Positions 1 through 5,951 of a DNA stretch of 8,574 nucleotides are shown piece by piece. A program made the translations under genes and the position numbers. The stretch's first letter is position 1, and every line of letters begins with the position of its first letter. The stretch lies in assembly GCA_038144955.1 (NCBI GenBank), contig JAYQOT010000074.1, positions 1 to 8,574 of the forward strand, read 5' to 3'. The DNA comes from Ga0077527 sp038144955 (GTDB lineage Bacteria; Pseudomonadota; Gammaproteobacteria; Burkholderiales; SG8-41). The notes beneath the pieces were generated by a model. It was not told where the DNA came from. It saw nothing but the letters and a program-made list of their open reading frames with translations, and ran no database searches.

Positions 1-255
1 GGCGTGCGTCTGGGTGACATCTGGAATGCCTGGCACGAAGCCGCGCCGGATCCCGCGGCACTGGCCGCGCACCTGGGCTGGCGGCCGGAGGTCGTCAACA
101 CCATCCACAATTACCGCAACGTCGACACGCGATACAGCTTTCCGACGCTGGAGGAGGCGCTGGCGCAGCGCGGTGCATTCGAAATCGTCGAGATGCACAC
201 GCCGTCTTATGAGCTGGGCGACCGCTGTCCGACGCTGATCATGCGACCGTCATGA
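1..255 (+). CDS. Probable SAM-dependent methyltransferase, C-terminal part (5' end off window)
   Basis: The reading frame is open from the first base and stops at 253-255, giving 84 visible residues, so only the C-terminus of the protein is present. Visible patterns are IWNAWHEAAPDP near the start, HNYRNVDTRYSFPTLEEAL in the middle, and a closing strand ending SYELGDRCPTLIMRPS. That last type of ending resembles the final beta-strands of class I SAM-dependent methyltransferases, but the SAM-binding glycine motif would lie upstream and cannot be checked. The stop overlaps the start of the next gene (ATGA at 252-255), so the two are almost certainly co-transcribed and translationally coupled. 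Methyltransferases and PaaK/CapK-like enzymes often sit together in surface-polysaccharide or small-molecule gene clusters, which is the likely context here. The family call is tentative. Confidence 0.5.
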   Translation, partial: GVRLGDIWNAWHEAAPDPAALAAHLGWRPEVVNTIHNYRNVDTRYSFPTLEEALAQRGAFEIVEMHTPSYELGDRCPTLIMRPS

Positions 256-1631
256 TCCCCACCGTCTATCGCTCCCTGTTGCCGGATATCGACTGGCCCG
301 CCGCCGCAGACAAGCGGGGCGCGCTGTTGCTCGCGCTGCTCAGTCAGTTCCGTGAGACCGAACGATGGCCGGCTGAAAAATTGCTGCAGCAGCAATTGCG
401 GCAGTTGCAGCAGGTACTGGAGCATGCCGGTAACACCATTCCGTTCTATCGCCAGCGGCTGGAGGAATCCGGTTATAGACCCGGCGACGCGTTGACCCTG
501 GAACAATTTCACAGGGTGCCGCTATTGACCCGCCGCGACATCCAGGGCGCGGGGCCGGCCCTGCACAGTACGGCACTGATGGCCGCATTCGGCGGCGCGC
601 ACGAAAACCAGACTTCGGGCGCGACCGGTCAGCCGGTCAAGGTGTTGCGCACCCTGATCGACGCCCTGCTGTGGCAGGCCAATACGTTGCGCGACCACGA
701 GTGGCATGGCCGGGATGCGACACTGAAGTTCGCGGCTATTCGCGCGCTGCAACAGGGCATTGCCGACCCTCCGCACGGTATCGTGATGGCCGGATGGGGT
801 GCTGCATCGGAAGCTGTGCGCAAGACCGGCCCATCGGCACTGCTCAGCCTGAATGCCGATGTGACAGTCCAGGCCGAGTGGCTGCGCAACCATTCGCCGG
901 GCTACCTGCTGACCTATCCGAGCAATCTTGATGCGCTGCTGATGCATTTCGCTCAAACGCAGTCACGGCTCCCGGAACTGCGCGCGGTGCTGACGGTTGG
1001 CGAAAACGTGTCGCCGGAACTGCGCGGAAAATGCCGGAGTGTGCTGGGCGTCGGTATCGAGGATGTCTACAGTTCGCAGGAGTTGGGCTATATCGCGCTG
1101 CAATGTCCCGTCAGCGGGCACTATCACGTGATGGCGGAAAGCGTACTGGTCGAAGTGCTCGATGCGCAAGGGCAGCCCTGTGCGCCGGGCGAGACGGGCC
1201 GGCTGGTCATCAGCAGCCTGCACAATTTCGCGATGCCGTTGATCCGCTATGAGTTGCGCGATTACGCTACCGTGGGAGGGCCTTGTGCTTGCGGCCGGTC
1301 GCTGCCGGTGCTGGAACGCATTGCCGGGCGAGAGCGCAATATGGTGTGCTTGCCGGACGGAACGACGCACTGGCCGATGGTCGGCTTCCACCGCTTTCGC
1401 GACATCGCGCCGGTGCACCAGTACCAGTTGATCCAGCACACGCTGGATGCGGTCGAAGTGCGGCTCGTCTGTGAGCGAGGGTTGACTGCCGCTGAAGAAG
1501 AACAACTCGGCGCAGTCATCCGTGAGGCGCTGGGTTACGACTTTAAGCTCAACTTTGTTTATTACGAAAACGAGCTGCCGCGTTCACCCAACGGCAAATT
1601 CGAGGAATTTGTTTCGCGTGTCGGGGCCTGA
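252..1631 (+). CDS. PaaK/CapK-family adenylate-forming enzyme (phenylacetate-CoA ligase-like)
   Basis: This 459-residue protein belongs by sequence to the phenylacetate-CoA ligase (PaaK)/CapK branch of adenylate-forming enzymes, which activate a carboxylate with ATP. Visible motifs in order: a helical N-terminus with NTIPFYRQRL (61-70); the nucleotide-binding loop TSGATGQP (121-128); YSSQELG (273-279) at the family's Y-x-S-x-E site; GETGRLVIS (313-321); MPLIRYELRD (328-337); a Cys-rich turn CACGRSLP (345-352) followed by IAGR (357-360); and a C-terminal lid with RSPNGKFEEF (444-453) that carries the probable catalytic lysine K449. Length is close to PaaK (about 430-440). The start is fixed by the ATGA overlap with the upstream methyltransferase-like gene. 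The substrate is unknown. Absence of other phenylacetate-catabolism genes in view, and pairing with a methyltransferase, argue against true PaaK and for a polysaccharide or biosynthetic role. Confidence 0.8.
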   Translation: MIPTVYRSLLPDIDWPAAADKRGALLLALLSQFRETERWPAEKLLQQQLRQLQQVLEHAGNTIPFYRQRLEESGYRPGDALTLEQFHRVPLLTRRDIQGAGPALHSTALMAAFGGAHENQTSGATGQPVKVLRTLIDALLWQANTLRDHEWHGRDATLKFAAIRALQQGIADPPHGIVMAGWGAASEAVRKTGPSALLSLNADVTVQAEWLRNHSPGYLLTYPSNLDALLMHFAQTQSRLPELRAVLTVGENVSPELRGKCRSVLGVGIEDVYSSQELGYIALQCPVSGHYHVMAESVLVEVLDAQGQPCAPGETGRLVISSLHNFAMPLIRYELRDYATVGGPCACGRSLPVLERIAGRERNMVCLPDGTTHWPMVGFHRFRDIAPVHQYQLIQHTLDAVEVRLVCERGLTAAEEEQLGAVIREALGYDFKLNFVYYENELPRSPNGKFEEFVSRVGA

Positions 1632-1637
1632 GCCGAC

Positions 1638-2327
1638 CTAGCGCAGCGCTCCAAACACTTTCTTGACGATGTCACTGGCAGCGCCGACCGGGTTCTGGCG
1701 GAAGGATTTTTCCTGCTCGGCGATCATCAGGTAGAGCCCGTCGAGTGCTTTTTGAGTCACGTAGCTTTCGATGCTGGCGTTCTCCGGCTTGATCAGCCCC
1801 AGCTGCACGCCCTGTCCGGCGAGATTGTTGTATTGCTGGGCGAGGCCGACACGATCGGTGGCCTTCTTGACGATGGGCAAAAAGCGCTGTGTCAGTTGGG
1901 TGCTGGTTGTGCGCTTGAAGTATTCGGTGGCCGCGGTGTCGCCGCCGGTGAGTATGCCCTTGGCGTCCTGCACCGACATTTTCCTCACCGCATCGACCAG
2001 CAACTGCTTGGCTTCGGGGGCCGCAGCCTCGGCGGCGCGGTTCATCGACAGCACCAGTTCGTCGGCCTTCTTTTTCATGCCGAACATGCGCAGGCCGGAC
2101 TCGACCTTCTGAAGCGCCGGCGGCAGCGGGATCTTGACCTTGGCGTTGGCGAAATAGCCGTTTTCCTGGCCCAGCAGCTTTACCGCCGCGGCCGATCCGT
2201 CGGTCAATGCCTGGCGCAGGCCGCTGACCGCATCGGCGTTGGACAGGTCGGCAATGCCGGCGGCAGCAGGCAGGACGGTGAACGGCGTAATGACAAGCGC
2301 CAGCAGAACTCCGAAAATACGCGCCAT
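1638..2327 (-). CDS. DUF4197 exported protein
   Basis: This 229-residue protein matches the DUF4197 family, recognisable by LSNADAVSGLRQAL (about 25-38), KVKIPLPPAL, MNRAAEAAAPEAKQLLVDAV, KGILTGGDTAATEYF, FLPIVKKATDRVGLAQQYN and a C-terminal ALDGLYLMIAEQEK segment. The N-terminus MARIFGVLLALVITPFTVLPAAAG is a Sec signal peptide with a likely cleavage after the Ala run, so the mature protein should be periplasmic or outer-membrane associated. The frame stays open further upstream to 2588, but the ATG at 2327 is preferred: it has GGGGAG seven bases upstream and gives a proper signal peptide, and the longer form would overlap the divergent thioredoxin gene. The molecular function of DUF4197 is not known to me. 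The gene converges tightly on the PaaK-like gene (6 bp gap) and diverges from the thioredoxin gene. Confidence 0.85.
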   Translation of the reverse strand: MARIFGVLLALVITPFTVLPAAAGIADLSNADAVSGLRQALTDGSAAAVKLLGQENGYFANAKVKIPLPPALQKVESGLRMFGMKKKADELVLSMNRAAEAAAPEAKQLLVDAVRKMSVQDAKGILTGGDTAATEYFKRTTSTQLTQRFLPIVKKATDRVGLAQQYNNLAGQGVQLGLIKPENASIESYVTQKALDGLYLMIAEQEKSFRQNPVGAASDIVKKVFGALR

Positions 2328-2364
2328 GGTTGATCTCCCCATCTGATTGGAATCATGCAGAAAG

Positions 2365-2871
2365 ATGCAGAAAGCCCGCAACCTGATTGTAGCCGCGGTT
2401 GTGACCGGTGCGGTAGCGCTGGCCGGATTTGCGCTGTGGTGGAATACCGGACATGCCGCCCCCCAGGTGACCTTCGTGTCGCTGCAGGGCAAGAAGATCA
2501 CCACTGCTGACCTGCGCGGCAAGGTGGTGCTGGTCAATTTCTGGGCTACCGACTGTGCGATTTGCATCAAGGAGATGCCGCAGATCACCGCTACCTACGA
2601 CAAGTACCGCGACCGGGGTTTTGAAACCATCGCGGTGGCGATGAAATACGATCCGCCCAACTACGTGCTGAACTATGTCGAGAAAAACCGCTTGCCGTTC
2701 ACGGTCTCGCTCGACCCGCTGGGAGAGCTGGCGAAAGCGTTTGGCGACGTGAAACTGACGCCCACGACCTTCATCATCGACAAGCGCGGCAACTTCGTCG
2801 CGCGCATCGTCGGCGAACCCGATTTCGAGAAACTGCACGCCTTGCTGGAGGAAAAGCTCGGCGAAACCTGA
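2365..2871 (+). CDS. TlpA/ResA-like membrane-anchored thioredoxin-fold protein
   Basis: A 168-residue thiol-disulfide oxidoreductase-like protein, probably anchored in the inner membrane with its thioredoxin domain in the periplasm. The N-terminal stretch of about residues 7-26 is one hydrophobic segment behind positive residues (KAR). The domain follows with FVSLQGKK, LRGKVVLVNFWAT (50-62), the redox pair C64-A-I-C67, KEMPQI, and a cis-proline site LTPTTFIID (P133). The motif reads WATDCAIC rather than the textbook WCxPC, so the redox potential may differ, but both cysteines are present. ATG at 2365 is chosen; an in-frame TTG at 2347 would add MESCRK, and neither has a strong ribosome-binding site. 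Likely roles are cytochrome c maturation or periplasmic disulfide reduction, but the neighbours do not specify the partner. It converges on lipA with a 7 bp gap. Confidence 0.85.
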   Translation: MQKARNLIVAAVVTGAVALAGFALWWNTGHAAPQVTFVSLQGKKITTADLRGKVVLVNFWATDCAICIKEMPQITATYDKYRDRGFETIAVAMKYDPPNYVLNYVEKNRLPFTVSLDPLGELAKAFGDVKLTPTTFIIDKRGNFVARIVGEPDFEKLHALLEEKLGET

Positions 2872-2878
2872 GCGTCGG

Positions 2879-3817
2879 TCAGACCACGCCGGCGTTGTGC
2901 GCCTGCTGGTCAGCGTGGTACGAGGAGCGTACCAGTGGGCCGCTGGCGGCATGCTGGAATCCCATGCGTTCGGCTTCCGCGGCATACATTTCGAAAATTT
3001 TCGGTTCGACGTAGCGCAGCACCGGCAGGTGGTGCGCTGACGGCTGCAGGTACTGGCCGATGGTCAGCATGTCGACGTCGTGCGCGCGCAGGTCGCGCAT
3101 CACCTGCAGGATTTCCTCATCGGTTTCGCCCAGTCCCACCATCAGGCCGGATTTCGCCGGAATGTGCGGGAAGCGCGCCTTGAAATCCTTCAGCAGTTTC
3201 AGCGAGTGAGCGTAGTCCGAGCCCGGCCGCGCCTGCTTGTAGAGGCGGGGTACGGTTTCGAGATTGTGGTTCATCACGTCAGGCGGACAATCGGAAAGGA
3301 TGTCGAGTGCGATGTCGAGGCGGCCGCGGAAATCTGGCACCAGGATTTCGATGCGGGTCTGCGGCGACAGTTCGCGCACCGCGCGGATGCAGTCCTTGAA
3401 ATGCCCGGAGCCACCGTCGCGCAGGTCGTCGCGGTCGACGCTGGTGATCACCACGTATTTCAGTTTCAGCGCGGCGATGGTTTCGGCGAGGTGACGCGGC
3501 TCGTCGGCATCCGGCGGTTTCGGTCGGCCGTGGGCGACGTCGCAGAACGGACAGCGGCGGGTACACAGGTCGCCGAGGATCATGAACGTCGCCGTGCCCT
3601 TGCCGAAGCATTCGCCGATGTTGGGGCAGGTGGCTTCCTCGCACACCGTGTGCAGTTTCTGCGCGCGCAGGATGTCCTTGATTTCCTGGAAGCGTGCTGA
3701 GTTGCCCAGTCGCACGCGGATCCAGTCGGGTTTTTTCAGCGGAGTGGCCGGCACCACCTTGATCGGGATGCGCGCGGTCTTGGCCTGCCCCTTCTGCTTG
3801 TTGCCGGTGTCGCTCAT
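2879..3817 (-). CDS. lipA: Lipoyl synthase LipA
   Basis: LipA is a radical-SAM iron-sulfur enzyme that inserts two sulfurs into octanoyl groups on lipoyl domains (pyruvate and 2-oxoglutarate dehydrogenases, glycine cleavage H protein). The 312-residue protein shows the auxiliary cluster set C59-x4-C64-x5-C70 (VCEEATCPNIGEC), the radical-SAM triad C85-x3-C89-x2-C92 (CTRRCPFC), the block VVITSVDRDDLRDGGSGHF (122-140), NHNLETV (183-189), KSGLMVGLGETDEE (222-235), and the C-terminal RSSY (297-300) that supplies a serine ligand to the auxiliary cluster. All key residues are present. The ATG at 3817 is preferred over one at 3838: it has AGAAGG seven bases upstream and overlaps the lipB stop as ATGA (3814-3817). 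It forms an operon with lipB. Confidence 0.97.
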   Translation of the reverse strand: MSDTGNKQKGQAKTARIPIKVVPATPLKKPDWIRVRLGNSARFQEIKDILRAQKLHTVCEEATCPNIGECFGKGTATFMILGDLCTRRCPFCDVAHGRPKPPDADEPRHLAETIAALKLKYVVITSVDRDDLRDGGSGHFKDCIRAVRELSPQTRIEILVPDFRGRLDIALDILSDCPPDVMNHNLETVPRLYKQARPGSDYAHSLKLLKDFKARFPHIPAKSGLMVGLGETDEEILQVMRDLRAHDVDMLTIGQYLQPSAHHLPVLRYVEPKIFEMYAAEAERMGFQHAASGPLVRSSYHADQQAHNAGVV

Positions 3818-4461
3818 TGCAATGCCTTCTTGATGCACTGGATCAGGCGCATGCCGATCAGTGACTTGCGGTCGGTGATGCCGAGGTCCCGGGTGCGGGT
3901 AACGCGCAGGCCGGCGTAGCCGCAGGGATTGATGACGTGGAACGGCGCCAGATCGACATTAACGTTCAGGGCAAGGCCGTGATAACAGCAGCCGTTTTTC
4001 ACGCGCAGGCCCAATGCCGCGATCTTGTCGCCGTTTACATATACCCCTGGCGCATCGGGATCGCCATGGGCCTCGATGCCGTAGCTGGCGAGCAGCGTGA
4101 TCACCGCCTGTTCCATGCGCCGCACCAGCGGGCGGATCGTCAGGCCGCGACGCTTCAGGTCGAGCAGCAAATAGGCCACCAGCTGTCCCGGACCGTGATA
4201 GGTGATCTGGCCCCCGCGATCGACTCGTACTACGGGAATCCCGTTGTCCACCCGTGGCCAGTGTTCGGACTTGCCGGCAATGCCGACGGTGTACACCGGC
4301 GGATGTTCGAGCAGCCACAATTCGTCCGGGGTCGAGTCGTCACGTTTCATCGTGAATTCGCGCATCCGCTCCAGCGTCGCGCCGTACGGAACCATACCGA
4401 GCCGCCGTACCAGCAGGGGCTCGGTCGTGATGGGGGCGGGATTTACTGAGAGCCTGTGCAC
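3814..4461 (-). CDS. lipB: Octanoyltransferase LipB
   Basis: LipB transfers octanoyl from acyl carrier protein to the lysine of lipoyl domains, making the substrate that LipA then sulfurates; it acts in the cytoplasm. The 215-residue product carries HPPVYTVG (53-60), the family signature RGGQITYHGPGQLVAY (82-97), the catalytic lysine K146 in GDKIAALGLRV, and the catalytic cysteine C180 in INPCGYAGL. A GTG start at 4461 is chosen because AAGG lies eight bases upstream and because the next in-frame ATG (4395) would remove the conserved LLVRRLG beginning. The stop overlaps the lipA start (ATGA). A consensus TATAAT at 4532-4537 on this strand probably drives lipB-lipA and would give an RNA leader of about 60 bases. 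Confidence 0.96.
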   Translation of the reverse strand: MHRLSVNPAPITTEPLLVRRLGMVPYGATLERMREFTMKRDDSTPDELWLLEHPPVYTVGIAGKSEHWPRVDNGIPVVRVDRGGQITYHGPGQLVAYLLLDLKRRGLTIRPLVRRMEQAVITLLASYGIEAHGDPDAPGVYVNGDKIAALGLRVKNGCCYHGLALNVNVDLAPFHVINPCGYAGLRVTRTRDLGITDRKSLIGMRLIQCIKKALQ

Positions 4462-4480
4462 CCGGTCTGCCTTGGGTTAA

Positions 4481-4499
4481 GCGGCGGGCCGTGCGCCGC
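4481..4499. repeat. GC-rich inverted repeat in lipB leader
   Basis: GCGGCG (4481-4486) and CGCCGC (4494-4499) are perfect complements around a 7-base loop, GGCCGTG. The element lies 20 bases upstream of the lipB GTG, inside the predicted lipB leader RNA, and upstream of the rightward promoter. No T-run follows on either strand, so it is not an intrinsic terminator. It could fold in the lipB leader or be a chance GC-rich palindrome. Confidence 0.4.
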
Positions 4500-4515
4500 C
4501 GTGTGCATCGAATGA

Positions 4516-4524
4516 TGGGATAAT
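4516..4524 (+). promoter_or_regulatory. Probable extended -10 promoter for the rightward exported-protein/yjdF pair
   Basis: TGG followed by GATAAT (4519-4524) gives a TGn-extended -10 with five of six consensus bases. No good -35 is seen at the right spacing, which an extended -10 can tolerate. Transcription would begin near 4531, giving a leader of about 19 bases with AAAGGAGA (4537-4544) before the GTG at 4550. It faces the opposite-strand TATAAT eight bases to the right. Confidence 0.5.
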
Positions 4525-4536
4525 GCGCGCCATTAT
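4520..4536. repeat. Inverted repeat ATAATG-CGCGC-CATTAT spanning both promoter -10 boxes
   Basis: ATAATG (4520-4525) and CATTAT (4531-4536) are perfect inverted copies separated by CGCGC. The two arms are essentially the opposite-strand -10 boxes of the divergent genes, so the symmetry may simply reflect that. It may also be an operator site. I see no second copy in the window. Confidence 0.4.
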
Positions 4537-4537
4537 A
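4532..4537 (-). promoter_or_regulatory. Consensus -10 box for lipB-lipA
   Basis: On the minus strand this reads TATAAT, a perfect -10 consensus. At 17-base spacing the -35 position (4555-4560) reads TTCAAG, only three of six matches to TTGACA. Transcription would begin near 4525, inside the rightward promoter, so the two promoters overlap face to face. Confidence 0.45.
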
Positions 4538-4549
4538 AAGGAGACGGCT

Positions 4550-5035
4550 GTGCGCTTGAATTTCCGCGGGGTGATGCTGGTTTGCATGGCGATTGCCACT
4601 GTTCCTGTCGCAGCGCAGGAGGAAGACTACGGCACCAGCCTGAGCCGAATTTATTTCGCCCATCAGCGGCTTCTGGCCGTGCGCGATGCCTGCGACAGGG
4701 TTTTTCCCGCACAGGCGAAAGCGGCTGAGCGTGCCTATGCTGCCTGGCAGGGTCGCCACAAGGTCCTGCTAGGTGAACTCGACCTGCGCCTTACCTACAT
4801 GATTCGCGGTGCTTCGAAAGACGAGCAGGAATATGCCCGCAACATTGGCAAATACGAAGGCGCTATTCTCCAGTACCGCAACGAACAACGGGATGAGATC
4901 ATGGCTCAACCGCGCGAAGGTATGGCGCAGGGCTGCGAGGATTTTCGTAATTACCTGACCGGATCCGGTTCGGATTTTCACACCGAGTATGCCGACGAAT
5001 TGCGCGTTTTGCGCAAGCGCAAGCTGCCGAAATGA
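4550..5035 (+). CDS. Exported protein of unknown function
   Basis: I do not recognise this 161-residue protein. It starts with a Sec signal peptide, MRLNFRGVMLVCMAIATVPVAAQ, with likely cleavage after VAA, so the mature protein of about 140 residues is probably periplasmic. The mature part looks mostly helical and strongly charged, with exactly two cysteines (C48 in RDACDRVF and C129 in AQGCEDF) that could form one disulfide, and ends in a basic tail, RKRKLPK. The frame opens earlier at an ATG at 4523, but GTG at 4550 is preferred because AAAGGAGA lies just upstream and because the signal peptide then begins correctly; the longer form would also start inside the promoter. Its stop (5033-5035) directly abuts the first possible start of the yjdF-like gene, so the two likely form an operon. 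A membrane- or envelope-related role with YjdF is inference only. Confidence 0.8.
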   Translation: MRLNFRGVMLVCMAIATVPVAAQEEDYGTSLSRIYFAHQRLLAVRDACDRVFPAQAKAAERAYAAWQGRHKVLLGELDLRLTYMIRGASKDEQEYARNIGKYEGAILQYRNEQRDEIMAQPREGMAQGCEDFRNYLTGSGSDFHTEYADELRVLRKRKLPK

Positions 5036-5050
5036 GTGCGATGGTTTTTC

Positions 5051-5686
5051 ATGCCTGAGAGGACCGCAGCTGGGCGCAACCTTGCGCTGGTTTGCGCCAT
5101 CTGGAGCCTGGCACTGGTTGCATCGGCCATCGCACCGTATGACCGCCTGACCTGGTTCATGGAGGTGCTGCCGGTACTGCTGGCAGCGCCGGTCCTGCTG
5201 GCCACTCGCCAGCGATTGCCGTTGACCACTCTGGCCTACACTCTGATCGCGATACACGGCCTGATCCTGATTTATGGCGGCGCCTACACCTATGCGCGGG
5301 TACCGGCCGGATTCTGGGTACAGGAGCTACTGGGTTTTTCACGTAATCCGTACGACCGGCTGGGACACCTGGCACAGGGTTTCGTGCCGGCGATCATTGC
5401 CCGTGAACTGCTGCTGCGGGTGTTCAGGATCGAGGGGCGCAGGATCCTGTTCTTCCTCGTCGCATGCGTGGCTTTGGCGATCAGCGCCTTTTATGAATTG
5501 ATCGAGTGGTGGGCAGCGCTGCTGATCGGAGCCGAAGCCGACGAGTTCCTGGCTACCCAGGGAGATGTCTGGGACACGCAATGGGACATGTTTCTGGCGC
5601 TGACCGGCGCTGTGGCCGCGCAATTGCTCCTGCGACGCTGGCACGACCGCCAGATCGCAGGGATCGAACGTTCTACAGCACCATGA
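5051..5686 (+). CDS. YjdF/DUF2238 family integral membrane protein
   Basis: This 211-residue inner-membrane protein belongs to the DUF2238 (YjdF) family. Hydrophobic segments lie at about 11-29, 34-51, 57-76, 107-124, 131-150 and 179-195. Family hallmarks are NPYDRLGHLAQGFVPA (99-114), FYELIEWW (147-154) and ATQGDVWDTQWDMFLALTGA (168-187), which are rich in conserved charged and aromatic residues within or next to membrane segments. The biochemical function of the family is not established to my knowledge. ATG at 5051 is chosen; an in-frame GTG at 5036, abutting the upstream stop, would add MRWFF and cannot be excluded, since neither start has a clear ribosome-binding site. Its last 14 bases overlap the convergent ybeD gene, leaving no room for a terminator between them. 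Confidence 0.88.
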   Translation: MPERTAAGRNLALVCAIWSLALVASAIAPYDRLTWFMEVLPVLLAAPVLLATRQRLPLTTLAYTLIAIHGLILIYGGAYTYARVPAGFWVQELLGFSRNPYDRLGHLAQGFVPAIIARELLLRVFRIEGRRILFFLVACVALAISAFYELIEWWAALLIGAEADEFLATQGDVWDTQWDMFLALTGAVAAQLLLRRWHDRQIAGIERSTAP

Positions 5687-5951
5687 CCACCATCGGGTGG
5701 TCGCACAGTTCCCGGTAGAGCGCGTCCAGCTGTTCGCGGGAAGTGGCGCGAATCACGCAGGTCACGCTGAGGTACTTCCCTTTTTTGCTGGTCTTCATCG
5801 CCAGCGTACCATCTTCGAAATCCGGTGCGTGGCGCTTGACCACGGTCAGCACCGACTGTGCGAAACCGGGTTGGGTGTGACCGAGAATCTTCAGCGGAAA
5901 GTCGCAGGGGTATTCGATCAGCGACGGGGCGGCGGGAGTCGGCTCCGCCAT
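5673..5951 (-). CDS. ybeD: YbeD/DUF493 family protein
   Basis: A 92-residue cytoplasmic protein of the YbeD (DUF493) family, close in length to the E. coli protein (87 residues), which has an ACT-like fold. Signature segments are LIEYPCDFPLKILG (11-24), the stretch AQSVLTVVKRHAPDF, KKGKYLSVTCVIRATSREQL (56-75) and a C-terminal LYRELCDHPMVVMVL. The function is unknown, but the gene commonly sits between a D-Ala-D-Ala carboxypeptidase gene and lipB, including in E. coli, and it occupies a related position here. Its ATG shares one base with the stop of the aminotransferase gene (TGATG at 5949-5953), so it is translated by coupling. Here it is separated from lipB by two rightward genes, which is atypical. 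Confidence 0.93.
   Translation of the reverse strand: MAEPTPAAPSLIEYPCDFPLKILGHTQPGFAQSVLTVVKRHAPDFEDGTLAMKTSKKGKYLSVTCVIRATSREQLDALYRELCDHPMVVMVL

Noticed and set aside
1612..1650. Small hairpins at the PaaK-like/DUF4197 junction (GTCGG...CCGAC and AGCGC-A-GCGCT) as a terminator
   Set aside because: One stem has only five pairs and the other has a one-base centre that cannot form a loop; neither is followed by a T-run.
2328..2588. 87-codon N-terminal extension of the DUF4197 gene
   Set aside because: The extension runs antisense through the thioredoxin gene, would bury the clear signal peptide in the interior, and the ATG at 2327 has a good ribosome-binding site.
4481..4499. GC-rich hairpin upstream of lipB as a terminator or riboswitch
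   Set aside because: There is no T-run and no conserved aptamer pattern, and the 88-base gap is too small for a typical riboswitch. It is kept only as an inverted repeat.
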